A DNA stretch of 64,000 nucleotides from Paramesorhizobium salinisoli (GCF_003335045.1 NZ_QOZG01000006.1:300551-364550); one strand, 5' to 3'; positions 1-9,786 are shown, numbered from the stretch's first letter. A program made the numbers and translations. The notes: generated from the letters alone by a model not told the origin.

Positions 1-1
1 G

Positions 2-1954
2 GTCCATGTCGGTTTCCTGATGCTGCTCCTTTTCGGCCTTTACGCCAATGCCCGGACGACAACCGGCGCACGGTCGGCTTTCTGGTGGGGGCTGGCGGTG
101 CTCGCCTTCGTACTCAGCCTCTACCACTGGGTTTTCTATTCGGATCTCATTGTGCGGGCCGGCGATCCGAGCCAGGCCGATCTGGTCGCGGGCGTGCTGG
201 TCACGGCACTTGTCTTTCTTGCCGGCCAGCGCATGATGGGCTGGGCGTTGCCGGCCATTTGCGGAATATTCCTCGCCTACGGCCTGTTCGGCCAGTATCT
301 GCCGAGCCCACTCAATCACCGTGGCTATGATTTCGCACAGGTCGTCGAGGCGCTCTATCTCGGCACGGAAGGTATATACGGCACGCCGATTTACGTCTCG
401 TCGAGCTATATCTTCCTCTTCATTCTTTTTGGCGCCTTTCTCGAGCGCGCCGGCATGATCCAGCTCTTCACCGATGTGGCGCTTGGAACGGTCGGTCACA
501 CCAAGGGCGGCCCGGCCAAGGTCTCGGTCATTTCCTCCGCGCTGATGGGGACGATCAATGGCTCGGGCGTGGCCAATGTGGTGACGACGGGCGCGTTTAC
601 GATCCCGCTGATGAAGCGCTTTGGTTTCCGCCCGGCCTTTGCGGGCGGCGTCGAGGCCGTATCCTCGATGGGCGGCCAGATCATGCCGCCGGTCATGGGC
701 GCGGTGGCCTTCATCATGGCTGAAACGCTCAACGTGCCCTATATCGAAGTGGTCAAGGCGGCCATCATTCCCGCCGTGCTTTACTTCATCACCGTCTTCA
801 TCATGGTCCATCTGGAGGCCGGGCGGCTAGGACTTCAGGGTCTGCCTAAAAGCGAGTGCCCGAGCGCGATCGGCGCGTTGCGGCGGAGTTGGTATCTGAT
901 CCTGCCGCTGGCAGCTCTCGTATGGCTGTTGTTCTCGGGCTATACGCCGCTTTTCGCCGGCACCGTGGGCCTGGCCCTGACGGCGCTGATCATCCTCGGC
1001 GTTCCCTTGTCCGGCAGGCTTTCAATGCCTTTGCGCATGTTGTTCTGGATCGCGCTCGGCCTGATGTCGGCGGCGGCATTCGGGACGAGTTTCAACATCT
1101 TCGGCTATCAGTTCCGCGGCATCACGTTGATCCTGGCACTTCTTGCCACGCTGGTGGTCTTGAACTTTCTCATCCGTGGCGGGCGCGAGACATTGCGTCT
1201 ATGCCTCGAGAGCCTTGGCGAGGGCGCCAAGAATGCGTTGCCGGTCGGCATCGCCTGTGCGCTGGTCGGGATTATCATCGGGGTTCTGGCGCTGACCGGG
1301 GCGGGATCGAGTTTTGCCCGCGTGATCGTCGCTATCGGGGAGAACTCGCTGTTTCTCTCGCTTATCCTGACGATGCTCACCTGCCTCATTCTTGGCATGG
1401 GCATCCCCACAATCCCTAATTATATCATCACCTCATCGATTGCGGGCCCAGCCTTGCTGCAACTCGACGTGCCGCTGATCGTCACCCACATGTTCGTGTT
1501 TTATTTCGGCATTATGGCTGACCTGACGCCGCCCGTCGCGCTCGCGGCCTTTGCTGCGGCGCCGATCGCCCGCGAAAGCGGCATGAAAATCGGCATTCAG
1601 GCCGTCCGAATAGCGGTTGCGGGTTTCGCTGTCCCTTTCATGGCAGTCTATGCACCCATCATCATGTTGCAGGATGGTGGACCGCTCGTGGCGGAAATGG
1701 GCTATTGGCCGGCCGTGGCCTATATGGTGGGCAAGGCTCTGCTGTCGATCCTGATGTGGGGTGCCGCTGCGATCGGCTATCTCCGGGGTAAGCTCACATG
1801 GTGGGAGCGCCTGTGGGCCTTTGCGGCAGCGGCATTGATGATTGCCGCGCTTCCCCTGACTGACGAGATCGGTATTGCGGGGTGCGTGCTCTTCATCGTC
1901 TGGCATTGGTGGCGCACGCGGCAGACAATCGCCACGGTCGGTTCGGCTCCGTGA
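2..1954 (+). CDS. TRAP transporter fused permease (4TM/12TM, TAXI type), 5' truncated by window
   Basis: Inner-membrane permease of a tripartite ATP-independent periplasmic (TRAP) importer, with small and large subunits fused as in TAXI-type systems. The frame is open from base 2, and the residues before the first ATG (base 20) continue the hydrophobic segment, so the true start lies left of the window. About 15 hydrophobic segments are visible. The large-subunit signature GMGIPTIPNYI lies near residue 455, and SSMGGQIMPPVMG is the usual DctM loop. The gene overlaps the next one by 4 bp (GTGA), which fits the usual pairing with a DUF1850 protein. The TAXI solute-binding protein would be expected just upstream, outside the window. 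Substrate unknown. It should not be equated with the ectoine TRAP system UehABC, whose large and small subunits are separate genes. Confidence 0.9.
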   Translation, partial: VHVGFLMLLLFGLYANARTTTGARSAFWWGLAVLAFVLSLYHWVFYSDLIVRAGDPSQADLVAGVLVTALVFLAGQRMMGWALPAICGIFLAYGLFGQYLPSPLNHRGYDFAQVVEALYLGTEGIYGTPIYVSSSYIFLFILFGAFLERAGMIQLFTDVALGTVGHTKGGPAKVSVISSALMGTINGSGVANVVTTGAFTIPLMKRFGFRPAFAGGVEAVSSMGGQIMPPVMGAVAFIMAETLNVPYIEVVKAAIIPAVLYFITVFIMVHLEAGRLGLQGLPKSECPSAIGALRRSWYLILPLAALVWLLFSGYTPLFAGTVGLALTALIILGVPLSGRLSMPLRMLFWIALGLMSAAAFGTSFNIFGYQFRGITLILALLATLVVLNFLIRGGRETLRLCLESLGEGAKNALPVGIACALVGIIIGVLALTGAGSSFARVIVAIGENSLFLSLILTMLTCLILGMGIPTIPNYIITSSIAGPALLQLDVPLIVTHMFVFYFGIMADLTPPVALAAFAAAPIARESGMKIGIQAVRIAVAGFAVPFMAVYAPIIMLQDGGPLVAEMGYWPAVAYMVGKALLSILMWGAAAIGYLRGKLTWWERLWAFAAAALMIAALPLTDEIGIAGCVLFIVWHWWRTRQTIATVGSAP

Positions 1955-2322
1955 GCCTGTGCATACTGGCTAGTGGGGCGGTGGCAAGAATCGCCACCAC
2001 CGCCTTCATGCTGTCATGGACGCATAGCGTCGAGAAAATCCCTTGGCAGGAAGACTGGCGCGTCACGCCCGAGGGGCTGCAGATTGTCGAAGCGAGGGTC
2101 AAGGGATCCGGCGCCGGAATGGATCCACCGGAGAATGCCGTCTTGGAAAACGGCTGGTGGCGATATACACCCGACATACCGCCGCGCCCCTCCGTCAGCC
2201 TTGCCGCATCAGGCGCGACTGTCGGGGGCTGGACCCTTTGCGCCAATGGCTCGTGCCGGTCGCTCGGCAGCGAAGCGGGCAAGCCGATCGTGCTGAAATT
2301 CTGCCCCGACGAGGGGAAGTAA
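1951..2322 (+). CDS. DUF1850 domain protein, TRAP partner
   Basis: Small protein of about 123 residues with one N-terminal hydrophobic segment. The body matches the DUF1850 pattern (WTHSVEKIPWQEDW near the start, then GxGAGMDPPENA). DUF1850 genes are usually adjacent to TAXI-type TRAP permeases, and this one starts at a GTG overlapping the permease stop codon, so the two are probably translationally coupled. Its biochemical role is unknown in the family; an accessory part in the transporter is inferred from context only. An upstream in-frame ATG at 1882 would force a long overlap with the permease and is less likely. Confidence 0.8.
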   Translation: MSLCILASGAVARIATTAFMLSWTHSVEKIPWQEDWRVTPEGLQIVEARVKGSGAGMDPPENAVLENGWWRYTPDIPPRPSVSLAASGATVGGWTLCANGSCRSLGSEAGKPIVLKFCPDEGK

Positions 2323-2468
2323 GAACCGTCATTGCCATGAGGCGGGGAAGCGTTAAGCCGTCCGAAATTCCGCTGGCGCCGCCGCTCTCTGCCACATTGC
2401 CGCCACGGTTGGAACATCAGTGTACCGCCCAAAGAGCAGGCAGAACCTCCCAAAAACAGGCATTTTTC

Positions 2469-4098
2469 GTGGTCTCCCAACCGTCCTCCTCATCCCTCGC
2501 CTTCAACCGCGCAGGGGGGCTATCATGGACTTCCAGTCTGCCGGCACTGATATTCCTGCTCGTGGCGGTTGCCGCACTCTGGGTACGCCCGCCATTGGCG
2601 ATCGATGAGACCCGCTATCTCGCGGTCGCGTGGGGATCCTACGTCACCGACAATCATCTTCTCATGTCGCTGAACGGTCTCCCCTATACCCATAAGACAC
2701 CGCTGCTCTTTGCAATGGTCGAGGAGATATGGGACGTAACCGGCCCGAACCAGGTGCTGGCGCGGCTGGTTCCCATTATTTTTCGGCGCCGCCGCAATCC
2801 TCCTTCTCCGGGTGCTCGCCGGAGTTCTGGTGCGTGACTATAAAACAGATACGCTGCCCGTTGGACAGCCGCACTGGATACTGGCCGGCCTGCCGATGTT
2901 TGCAATCTTTGGCCAGGCGTTCATGTTCGACACCGTGCTCGCCTGTGGTGCGCTCATCGCCGTGATTGGCACTGTCACCGCTGCTCATGGGCGTATGCGC
3001 CCCGGTTTGCTGCTGCTGCTGCTCGGCGTCTCATTGGGCTTTGCCAGCAAGGGGCCGGTCATCCTCCTTCATACGGTGCCGGTCGCGTTGCTCGCGCCTT
3101 TCTGGGTTACGGGCGAACTGCCCGTTTCGCGCATGAAATGGACGTTGCTGGTGATGGCGGCCATCGTGGGTGGCGCGGCGGCCAATGCTGTCTGGGTATT
3201 GCCCTCCCTCATCGAAATGAGCAAATCTTCGGGTTGGGAACTGGTCTGGACCCAGACCTTCGGCCGTGTCGGGGGCAAGTTCGGCCATCCGCGCCCGATG
3301 TGGTTTCTGTTCGCATTGCTGCCGGCACTGGTACTTCCGTGGACCTTGAGCAGCGCCGCCTGGTCCCGTTCCGTATGGGGCAGGGCGCTTAAATCGGAAA
3401 GCGTTCGGCTCGGCCTCGTCTGGTTCGTTTCCGCGCTCGTGCTGCATTCTCTGTCGGCGGGCAAGCACGCCTACTACCTGTTTCCCTCGCTGCCAGGCCT
3501 TGCGCTTGTCATCGCCGGCCTTGTCGAGAGCGCTGCGGCGGAAGGGAAGGACGCGCTGAAATTTCCGATGGCTGCAGGCGCGATGCTGATGATTGCCGGA
3601 GGAACGGCCTTTTTTTTCGGCGCAATTTTTCCCTCCGAGGTCCGCTCGTTTTTCGACTTCGACCCCGCGAGCGGCATCCTTCCGCCGGTTGGTCTTGTGT
3701 TTTGCGGTTTCGCCTGCTGGCGCATCGCACGGGCCCGCGGCAGTTGGCGCCTTGCGGCTGGAGCCACAGCCGGGCTTGTCGCCCTGCTGCTTGCACAGAT
3801 GAGCCTCACGCCGGTCTGGCAGCAGAACGACCCCTCTCGTATCGTGCAGGCTGTTGCCGGCCTGCGTGAGCGTCCCGTGGCATGGGTGGGCGGCTATAAT
3901 GGCGAGATCAATTTTGCCGCCGCCCGCACGGAGCCCGTTGCTACCCTCGACAATGTCAGCCAGGCGCCAGACTGGCTGAGTGCACATCCTGGAGGCGTTG
4001 TCTTCGCCCATGTCGGCCAGGCAAAGGCACCGGTTGCAGGCGTCGACGCGACATTCCTGCGCTGGCGGGGCCGATATCTCGCGGTCATGATTCGTTAG
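2469..4098 (+). pseudogene. ArnT/PMT-like membrane glycosyltransferase, frameshifted
   Basis: Membrane glycosyltransferase of the ArnT/dolichyl-phosphate-mannose type (GT83-like). The first third carries the acidic DETRYL motif in the first periplasmic loop and HKTPLLF; the rest has repeated membrane segments and SKGPV. The two parts are in different frames. Five Ts at 2779-2783 read as ...PIIFRRRR in the first frame; removing one T gives IIFGAAAILLLRVLAG and joins directly to the downstream frame, which is then open to 4098. This is therefore one gene with a +1 frameshift, a real mutation or a base-calling error. The start is unclear: a GTG at 2469 is in frame, whereas the ATG at 2525, which has a good AGGGGGG ribosome site, is in another frame. 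A second lesion near the start is possible. Confidence 0.75.
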
Positions 4099-4119
4099 AG
4101 AACAGTTGAGAATACTCCA

Positions 4120-5124
4120 CTAGTCGGCCACACCGGCCACCGCTACGCAATCGCCTGCCTTGACCAGCCCCGGGAAATGGCGCGCGGCAAGGATGCCGTC
4201 CATCTTGGCGCGGATTTCGGCCGGTGCCGTTCCTGTACGACCGATAGGATGAATGCGCGCGATGATCTGGCCCGACGCCACAGGTTGGCCCAGATCGACC
4301 ATCGTCTCGATCATGCCTTCGTCTTCGGCAAAGGCGAAGCAGTCGCCGGAAGGCATGTCGAGCCATCGGGTTTCGCGATGCTCGATCTCACCTGAGACGA
4401 TGCCGGAATGACGCAGCACGTTCATGACGCCGCGCTTGGCGATTGAGACGGTTTCGGCGCGTGCCGTGCCGCCGCCGCCGAGTTCGGTGGTCACGAAGAT
4501 CTTGCCCATCTCTTCCGCCGTGGTGTCGTACATGCCCACCGCGTCGATTTCGAGCATCCGCATCGACCAGGGGGCGGAAAACGCCTTCACGGCATCGAAG
4601 GTGCGGGCCTCCTGGCGCTTATCGGCAAGGATATGCGCCGCCGCGAAGGGCACGAAATCCAGCGTCTTGCCGCCTGAATGGAAGTCGAGCACGAGATCGG
4701 CCCGCGGCAGCAGCTCGCGGGTGAAATAATCCGCGATCTTCTGTGTCACCGTGCCGTCAGGACGGCCGGGAAAGCTGCGATTGAGATTGCCCTTGTCGAT
4801 GGGCGACGTTCGCGTTCCAGCCTGAAATGCGGGATAGTTCATGGCCGGCACGATGATTACAGTGCCGTTCACATGCTTGGGATCGAGCGTGCGGGCGAGA
4901 TCGAAGAGCACAATAGGCCCTTCATATTCGTCGCCATGATTGCCCCCGGTCAAAAGCGCCGTCGGGCCGCCACCGTTGCGGATGACGGCGATCGGGATCA
5001 TTACGGAACCCCAGGCGGAATCGTCACGGCTATAGGGCAGTCGCAGAAAGCCGTGCTGGACGCCGTCCTTGTCGAAAGCGACGGTTGGCATGATCGGGGA
5101 GGGCGGCAAAAGGCTTGCAAGCAT
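4120..5124 (-). CDS. doeB: N-alpha-acetyl-L-2,4-diaminobutyrate deacetylase DoeB
   Basis: Zinc-dependent deacetylase of the AstE/AspA family that converts N-acetyl-diaminobutyrate to L-2,4-diaminobutyrate in ectoine breakdown. About 334 residues, matching DoeB length. Zinc-ligand motif GGNHGDEYEG lies near residue 62 and the third ligand in LDFHSGG near residue 150; GNLNRSFPG is the usual substrate loop. The chosen ATG at 5124 is 8 bp after the doeA stop and is preceded by GAGG. A longer in-frame extension upstream would overlap doeA by about 100 bases and lacks family similarity. Last gene of the ehu-eut-doe operon, convergent with the glycosyltransferase. Called EutE in Sinorhizobium. Confidence 0.92.
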   Translation of the reverse strand: MLASLLPPSPIMPTVAFDKDGVQHGFLRLPYSRDDSAWGSVMIPIAVIRNGGGPTALLTGGNHGDEYEGPIVLFDLARTLDPKHVNGTVIIVPAMNYPAFQAGTRTSPIDKGNLNRSFPGRPDGTVTQKIADYFTRELLPRADLVLDFHSGGKTLDFVPFAAAHILADKRQEARTFDAVKAFSAPWSMRMLEIDAVGMYDTTAEEMGKIFVTTELGGGGTARAETVSIAKRGVMNVLRHSGIVSGEIEHRETRWLDMPSGDCFAFAEDEGMIETMVDLGQPVASGQIIARIHPIGRTGTAPAEIRAKMDGILAARHFPGLVKAGDCVAVAGVAD

Positions 5125-5132
5125 CCGGAGCC

Positions 5133-6314
5133 TCAGTTCTTCACAAGCAGCTTGCGCGGAACATTGGCGAGGCATTCCACGCCCGTTTCCGTGATGAGGA
5201 TGCTCTCGGTGATTTCCAGTCCCATCGTCTCCAACCACAGACCGGTCATGAAATGGAAGGTCATGCCGGGCTTCAGCTCGGTCCTGTCGCCGGGGCGCAG
5301 GCTCATCGTGCGCTCACCCCAATCCGGGGGGTAGGACAGACCGATCGGATAACCGGTGCGGTTGTCCTTGACGATGCCGTATTTCTTCAAGACGGCGAAG
5401 AAGGCGTTGGCGATATCCTCGCAGCTATTGCCGGGCTTCGCCGCCGCAAGACCCGCTTCCATGCCTTCGAGCGTCGCCTTCTCTGCATCGAGGAATTCCT
5501 GCGTCGGCTTGCCCAGAAAGACCGTCCGCGACAGCGGCACGTGATAACGATTATAACAGCCGGCAATCTCGAAGAACGTACCTTCGCCTGATTTCATCGG
5601 CTTGTCGTCCCAGGTCAGATGCGGCGCGGCGGCGTCGGCGCCCGACGGCAGCAGCGGAACGATAGCCGGATAATCACCGCCGAATTCCTTCGTGCCGCGA
5701 ATGCCGGCATCATAGATTTCAGCCACAAGGTCGCATTTGCGCATGCCCGGTTCGGCCTTGTCCGCGATGCGCTCATGCATCAGTTCGACGATGCGCGCGG
5801 CCTTGCGCATATAGTCGAGCTCCTGTGCGCTCTTGATCGCGCGCTGCCAGTTCACGAGCGCCGTGCCGTCGACGAAACGCGCATTGGGCAGGTGCTTGCG
5901 CAGCGAACCGAAAGCGGCGGCGGAGAACCAGTAATTGTCCATCTCGACGGCGATCGACATCTTGTCCCAGCCGCGCTCCACGATGATGTTCGCGAGATAA
6001 TCCATGGGATGGCGTTCGGTCGACTGAACGTAATGGTCGGGATAGCCGATGATGTGGTCGTGCGAGAGATAGGCCGTCCGCTTGGCGCCGTTGGCATCCT
6101 GCCCGCGGCCATACCAGATGGGATCGCCCTCGGGCGGGACGATGACCGCCTGATGCACGTAGAACGACCATCCATCATAACCGGTGAGCCATGCCATGTT
6201 GGATGGATCGCTGACGATCAGAAGATCGATGCCGCGTTTTTGCATTTCCACGCGGGTCTTCTCCAGCCGCCGCGCATATTCCTGCCGGGTGAATTTCAGA
6301 TTTGGCTCACTCAT
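5133..6314 (-). CDS. doeA: Ectoine hydrolase DoeA
   Basis: M24-peptidase-fold (creatinase/prolidase-like) enzyme of 393 residues that opens the ectoine ring to N-acetyl-diaminobutyrate. N-terminal creatinase domain includes DPSNMAWLTGYDGWSFYVHQ; the C-terminal pita-bread domain includes NRYHVPLSRTVFLG and GLSYPPDWGERTMSL, typical of DoeA and its relatives. It follows eutC by 34 bp and has a GAGGA ribosome site 10 bp from the ATG. Cytoplasmic. Called EutD in Sinorhizobium. The assignment rests on sequence type plus the unmistakable operon context. Confidence 0.94.
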   Translation of the reverse strand: MSEPNLKFTRQEYARRLEKTRVEMQKRGIDLLIVSDPSNMAWLTGYDGWSFYVHQAVIVPPEGDPIWYGRGQDANGAKRTAYLSHDHIIGYPDHYVQSTERHPMDYLANIIVERGWDKMSIAVEMDNYWFSAAAFGSLRKHLPNARFVDGTALVNWQRAIKSAQELDYMRKAARIVELMHERIADKAEPGMRKCDLVAEIYDAGIRGTKEFGGDYPAIVPLLPSGADAAAPHLTWDDKPMKSGEGTFFEIAGCYNRYHVPLSRTVFLGKPTQEFLDAEKATLEGMEAGLAAAKPGNSCEDIANAFFAVLKKYGIVKDNRTGYPIGLSYPPDWGERTMSLRPGDRTELKPGMTFHFMTGLWLETMGLEITESILITETGVECLANVPRKLLVKN

Positions 6315-6348
6315 TTCCTGTCATTCCTCGTTCGGGCAAAACCCGTTA

Positions 6349-7341
6349 TCAGCTTTCGAAGATTGTACCGATCCCAGCGCGCTTCGCCCTGTCGCAGGCG
6401 AGCGAGGCGATGGCGGTATCCTGCACGCCGGTCCCCGTCAGGTCGGCGAGCGTGATGGCTTGGGGGGAGGGGCGACCGGCCGCCCTGCCCGATATGATGT
6501 CTCCCAGTTCGGCGAAATGCGCTTCTGGCGCGATCAGACCCGCCGCGATGGCGTGGTGCAATTCGCCCAGACGCCTTGTCTGGCTGAGACGATCGGCGAT
6601 ATAGGGTTCGGCCCTGGCGATAATGGCCGGATCGATTTCATTCTTATGCTCCGCGTCGGAGCCCATCGCCGTGATGTGCTGTCCAGGCTCCAGCCATTCG
6701 GCGCGCAGCACCGGTTCGCTGGCTGGCGTGGTGGTGACGATGATGTCGGCGCCGTGCAGCGCGCGTGCGGGATCGCTCTCTGCTGTCACATCGATACCGA
6801 GCCTTGCCTGTAAGCTGCGGGCCGCTTCGCGCGCCTTTTCCCCATCCCGTGCCCAGATCCGCGCCTCGCGGATGGGCCGCACGAGAGCCAGCGCCTCAAG
6901 CTGCAGCCGCGCCTGCACGCCGGCGCCAAAAACCGCGGCGACGGTTGCATCGCTCCTGGCCAGATGTCTGGCCGCCACCGCACCGGCTGCTGCCGTTCGC
7001 ACATCGGTCAGATAACCATTGTCGAGAAGCAGCGCCTCGACGAGGCCCGTGCGCGAATTCAACAGCACCATCATGCCGTTGACGCTTGGCAGGCCAATTT
7101 TGGGATTATCGAAAAAACCGGGGCTGATCTTGATCGCAAAACCTTCGACGCCCGGGATAAAGGCAGTCTTGACGTCAACCTCGCCGCGATATTCGGGAAT
7201 GTCGAGCCGGAGGATCGGCGGCATGGCGACCGCCTTGGTCGCCAGCGCCTCGAAAGCGGATTCGACACAAGCGATCGCGTCGCGGTCGAGCGGCACGATT
7301 TTCCGCAGGTCCGTTTCGGTGAGGATCGTCATGTGGGGCAT
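6349..7341 (-). CDS. eutC: Ectoine utilization protein EutC (ornithine cyclodeaminase family)
   Basis: 330-residue member of the ornithine cyclodeaminase/mu-crystallin family, acting with EutA and EutB in the conversion of hydroxyectoine to ectoine. Visible are the substrate-binding segment VDVKTAFIPG, the Rossmann loop VAAVFGAGVQARLQLEAL near residue 135, and HITAMGSDAEHKNEID near residue 220. The ATG at 7341 lies 10 bp downstream of an AGGAGG sequence and 5 bp after the eutB stop; a second ATG three codons later has poor spacing. The exact chemistry of the EutABC step is less well defined than the DoeA-D steps. Confidence 0.9.
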   Translation of the reverse strand: MPHMTILTETDLRKIVPLDRDAIACVESAFEALATKAVAMPPILRLDIPEYRGEVDVKTAFIPGVEGFAIKISPGFFDNPKIGLPSVNGMMVLLNSRTGLVEALLLDNGYLTDVRTAAAGAVAARHLARSDATVAAVFGAGVQARLQLEALALVRPIREARIWARDGEKAREAARSLQARLGIDVTAESDPARALHGADIIVTTTPASEPVLRAEWLEPGQHITAMGSDAEHKNEIDPAIIARAEPYIADRLSQTRRLGELHHAIAAGLIAPEAHFAELGDIISGRAAGRPSPQAITLADLTGTGVQDTAIASLACDRAKRAGIGTIFES

Positions 7342-7346
7342 ACGGA

Positions 7347-8336
7347 TCAGGCCTCCTGCCGGTACGCATCGCCGCAGACGACACGCCGATGCTGCTTCAT
7401 ATCGATATTGCGGCCTGAAAGAATGGCGACGACCGGGCCGGCGGCCTCGATCCCGCCTGCGAGAATTGCGCCGATGCCAACGGCCGCCGCACCCTCGATG
7501 ATCTCGCGTTCCATCGCATAGGCATGGCTGATACCGGCAGCGATCTCGTCTTCGGAAAGAAGCAGGATGTCATCGAGGAGATCGCGCACCATCGCGAAGG
7601 TGAAGCGATTGTCGAGGCCAATGCCGCCGCCAAGCGAATCCGCCAGGCTATGGCTTTCCTCGACAAGCACCGGACGTCCCGCATCAAGACTGGCCCGCAT
7701 GGCCGCTCCCGCCGACATCGAAACGCCGATGATCTTGGCCTGCGGCCGCAACGCCTTGACCGCCGCCGCGACGCCGGCCGCAAGCCCGCCGCCGGAAACC
7801 GGCACGAGGATAGTATCGACATCCGGCACGTCCTCGACGATTTCGAGCCCCATCGTCCCTTGTCCGGCGATGATTGCCGGATTATCGAATGGCGGCACCA
7901 TGACCAGCCCGTCTTCGCTGACAAGCCGGTCGACCTCTTCCTGAGCGTCATCCTGCGAATTGCCGACGATGCGGATCTCGGCGCCAAGGCGGCGTATCTC
8001 GTCAACCTTGTTGGCGGGCACGAGCCGGGACATGCAGATGATTGTGCGAACGCCTTCCAGCCTGGCGGCATGGGCAAGCGCCCTGCCGTGATTGCCGGTC
8101 GAGGCCGCGGTGACGCCTAGGCGCTTTTCCTCGGACGAAAGGCGGCTGAGCGCGTTTGATGCGCCGCGCAGTTTGAAGCTGCCGGTCGTCTGGCGGTGCT
8201 CGAGCTTCAGATGCACCGGCAGGCCCATCAACTCCGAAAGCGACGGCGAGGGTACGGTAGGTGTGCGCAGGATCCTGCCCGTGACGGCGCGGCGCGCTTC
8301 TTCGATTTCGGCAAGCGTGACGGTCTGAACGCCCAT
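7347..8336 (-). CDS. eutB: Hydroxyectoine utilization dehydratase EutB (threonine dehydratase-like)
   Basis: PLP-dependent enzyme of the serine/threonine dehydratase fold, 329 residues. The PLP lysine is in TTGSFKLRGA near residue 53; ASTGNHGRALAHAA is the family's conserved Asn/Gly loop, and VPVSGGGLAAGVA near residue 180 is the phosphate-binding glycine loop. It lies between eutA (3 bp gap) and eutC (5 bp gap), implying co-translation. With EutA and EutC it channels hydroxyectoine into the ectoine pathway. Family and context both point to EutB rather than a biosynthetic IlvA or a catabolic threonine dehydratase. Confidence 0.92.
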   Translation of the reverse strand: MGVQTVTLAEIEEARRAVTGRILRTPTVPSPSLSELMGLPVHLKLEHRQTTGSFKLRGASNALSRLSSEEKRLGVTAASTGNHGRALAHAARLEGVRTIICMSRLVPANKVDEIRRLGAEIRIVGNSQDDAQEEVDRLVSEDGLVMVPPFDNPAIIAGQGTMGLEIVEDVPDVDTILVPVSGGGLAAGVAAAVKALRPQAKIIGVSMSAGAAMRASLDAGRPVLVEESHSLADSLGGGIGLDNRFTFAMVRDLLDDILLLSEDEIAAGISHAYAMEREIIEGAAAVGIGAILAGGIEAAGPVVAILSGRNIDMKQHRRVVCGDAYRQEA

Positions 8337-8339
8337 GGC

Positions 8340-9119
8340 TTACCAGCCCGCCATCGGCAGGCGCATCAGGCGCCCTAGTTCGGGTCGCGGCTCGGTTTCG
8401 CCGCAAAGACGAAGCGCCGCCCAGCTTGTCGCCAGATTGCTGGTGATGACGGGCTTGCCGATGGTTCGTTCGATCTCGGCTGCAACACCTGCTGCCCGAA
8501 GGGCCGTGCACGAAATGAATAGCGCATCGGCATCCCCGTCCATTGCCTCGCGCGCCGCGGCGACAAGCGTAGCGGGGCTTATCCGCGCCATCTGACGGTC
8601 GTCCTCGAGGCCGAAACAGGTGAAGCGTGCGATATCAAAGCCGCTGGCGGCGAAATAATCGGCCATCGGCGTGCTGGTAGCGATCGTATAGGGCGTGAGA
8701 ATGCTGATGCGGGCCGCGCCCACGGCATGGAGCGCCCTGACCGATGCGAGTGTCGGGGTCACCACCGCAACGCCGGGCTTGGCAATCTGGATCGCGGCTT
8801 GAATCTCCTTGTCGCCGATGACGACCGAGGCGGATGTGCAGGAATAGCAGATCGCGTCGAGTTCCTCGTCGGGCAGGATCAGGCTTGCCGCCCTAGTCAG
8901 TTCGGGCTGCATGCGCCGCAGGTTTTCCGGCGTTGTTGGATTGGCATAGGCGATACGCGCGGTATAGAGCCCGATACGGTCGCTCGCGACCAGCCTGCGG
9001 AAGTCCGGCTCGGTGGTGTGATCGGTGGCGAGGATGATAAGGCCGATGCGCTTTTCCACCGGACGGACGTCAAAGTCGAGCGGCGTTCTGGTCAGCCGGA
9101 TAGACGTGGAAATATCCAT
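8340..9119 (-). CDS. eutA: Ectoine utilization protein EutA (Asp/Glu racemase-like)
   Basis: 259-residue protein of the aspartate/glutamate racemase and maleate isomerase fold. The two catalytic cysteines of this fold are visible in CYSCTSAS (near residue 90) and ISCTALRA (near residue 195). The start at 9119 (MDIST) has GAGGAG 6 bp upstream and lies 10 bp after the ehuD stop; an earlier in-frame ATG would overlap ehuD. Acts with EutB and EutC on hydroxyectoine; stereochemical inversion is the proposed role and is inference from the fold. Confidence 0.9.
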   Translation of the reverse strand: MDISTSIRLTRTPLDFDVRPVEKRIGLIILATDHTTEPDFRRLVASDRIGLYTARIAYANPTTPENLRRMQPELTRAASLILPDEELDAICYSCTSASVVIGDKEIQAAIQIAKPGVAVVTPTLASVRALHAVGAARISILTPYTIATSTPMADYFAASGFDIARFTCFGLEDDRQMARISPATLVAAAREAMDGDADALFISCTALRAAGVAAEIERTIGKPVITSNLATSWAALRLCGETEPRPELGRLMRLPMAGW

Positions 9120-9129
9120 GATCGTCTCC

Positions 9130-9786
9130 TCACCCGATCCGGCCATAACGGCGTTCGAGCCAGCGCAGCCCGATGACCGAAATCAGGCTGATGACCAGGA
9201 AAAACGCGCCGACAAGCGTGATCGGTTCAATATAGCGATAGTTGTAATTGGCGATACTGCGCGCCTGGTTCATCAGTTCGAGCACGGTGATCGCCGAGAG
9301 AAGCGGTGTTTCCTTGAACATGGCGATGAAATAATTGGCGAGCGCGGGGATCATCGGCGGCAGTGCCTGCGGCAGGATGATCCGGGTCCAGGTCTGGAAA
9401 GGCGTGAGATTGCACGCCTTGGCGGCTTCCCACTGACCGCGCGCCACGTTTTCGATGCCAGCGCGATAAACCTCGGCCGTATAGGTCCCATAGTGCAGCC
9501 CGAGACCGATGACGCCCGCCACGAGCGGCGACAGGGTAAGGCCCAGGTCAGGCAGCACGTAAAAGATGAAATAGAGCTGCACCAGGAGCGGCGTGCCGCG
9601 GATGAACTCCGCCACGAAACCCATCGGCATCGACACCAGCCGGTTCTTCGACCGCCTTACGATGGCGATGACGAGGCCGACCACCGCCGCGACGATCGAG
9701 CCGAGCAGGGTTGCCAGAATGGTGATCTTCACGCCCTGCAAAAGGGTCGGAAGGATCTGTATGACAAAGGCCCAATCCCATTCCAT
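9130..9786 (-). CDS. ehuD: Ectoine/hydroxyectoine ABC transporter permease EhuD
   Basis: 218-residue inner-membrane permease of the polar amino-acid (HisM/GlnP) ABC family. Five hydrophobic helices; the N-terminal helix segment is followed by EFIRGTPLLVQLYF, the conserved signature of this family. The ATPase-contacting EAA loop is visible as GQWEAAKACNLTPFQTWTRIILPQA near residues 115-139. Adjacent to ehuC (9 bp gap), with which it should form a heterodimeric channel. Placement before eutA couples transport and catabolism in a single transcript. Confidence 0.92.
   Translation of the reverse strand: MEWDWAFVIQILPTLLQGVKITILATLLGSIVAAVVGLVIAIVRRSKNRLVSMPMGFVAEFIRGTPLLVQLYFIFYVLPDLGLTLSPLVAGVIGLGLHYGTYTAEVYRAGIENVARGQWEAAKACNLTPFQTWTRIILPQALPPMIPALANYFIAMFKETPLLSAITVLELMNQARSIANYNYRYIEPITLVGAFFLVISLISVIGLRWLERRYGRIG

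Noticed and set aside
2..1954. TRAP permease as part of the ectoine uptake system UehABC
   Set aside because: The protein is a fused TAXI-type permease with a DUF1850 partner, unlike the separate DctQ/DctM subunits of UehB/UehC, and the cluster already has EhuABCD.
5619..6455. Plus-strand frame of 278 codons
   Set aside because: Antisense to doeA and eutC; composition is typical of a mirror frame in GC-rich coding DNA.
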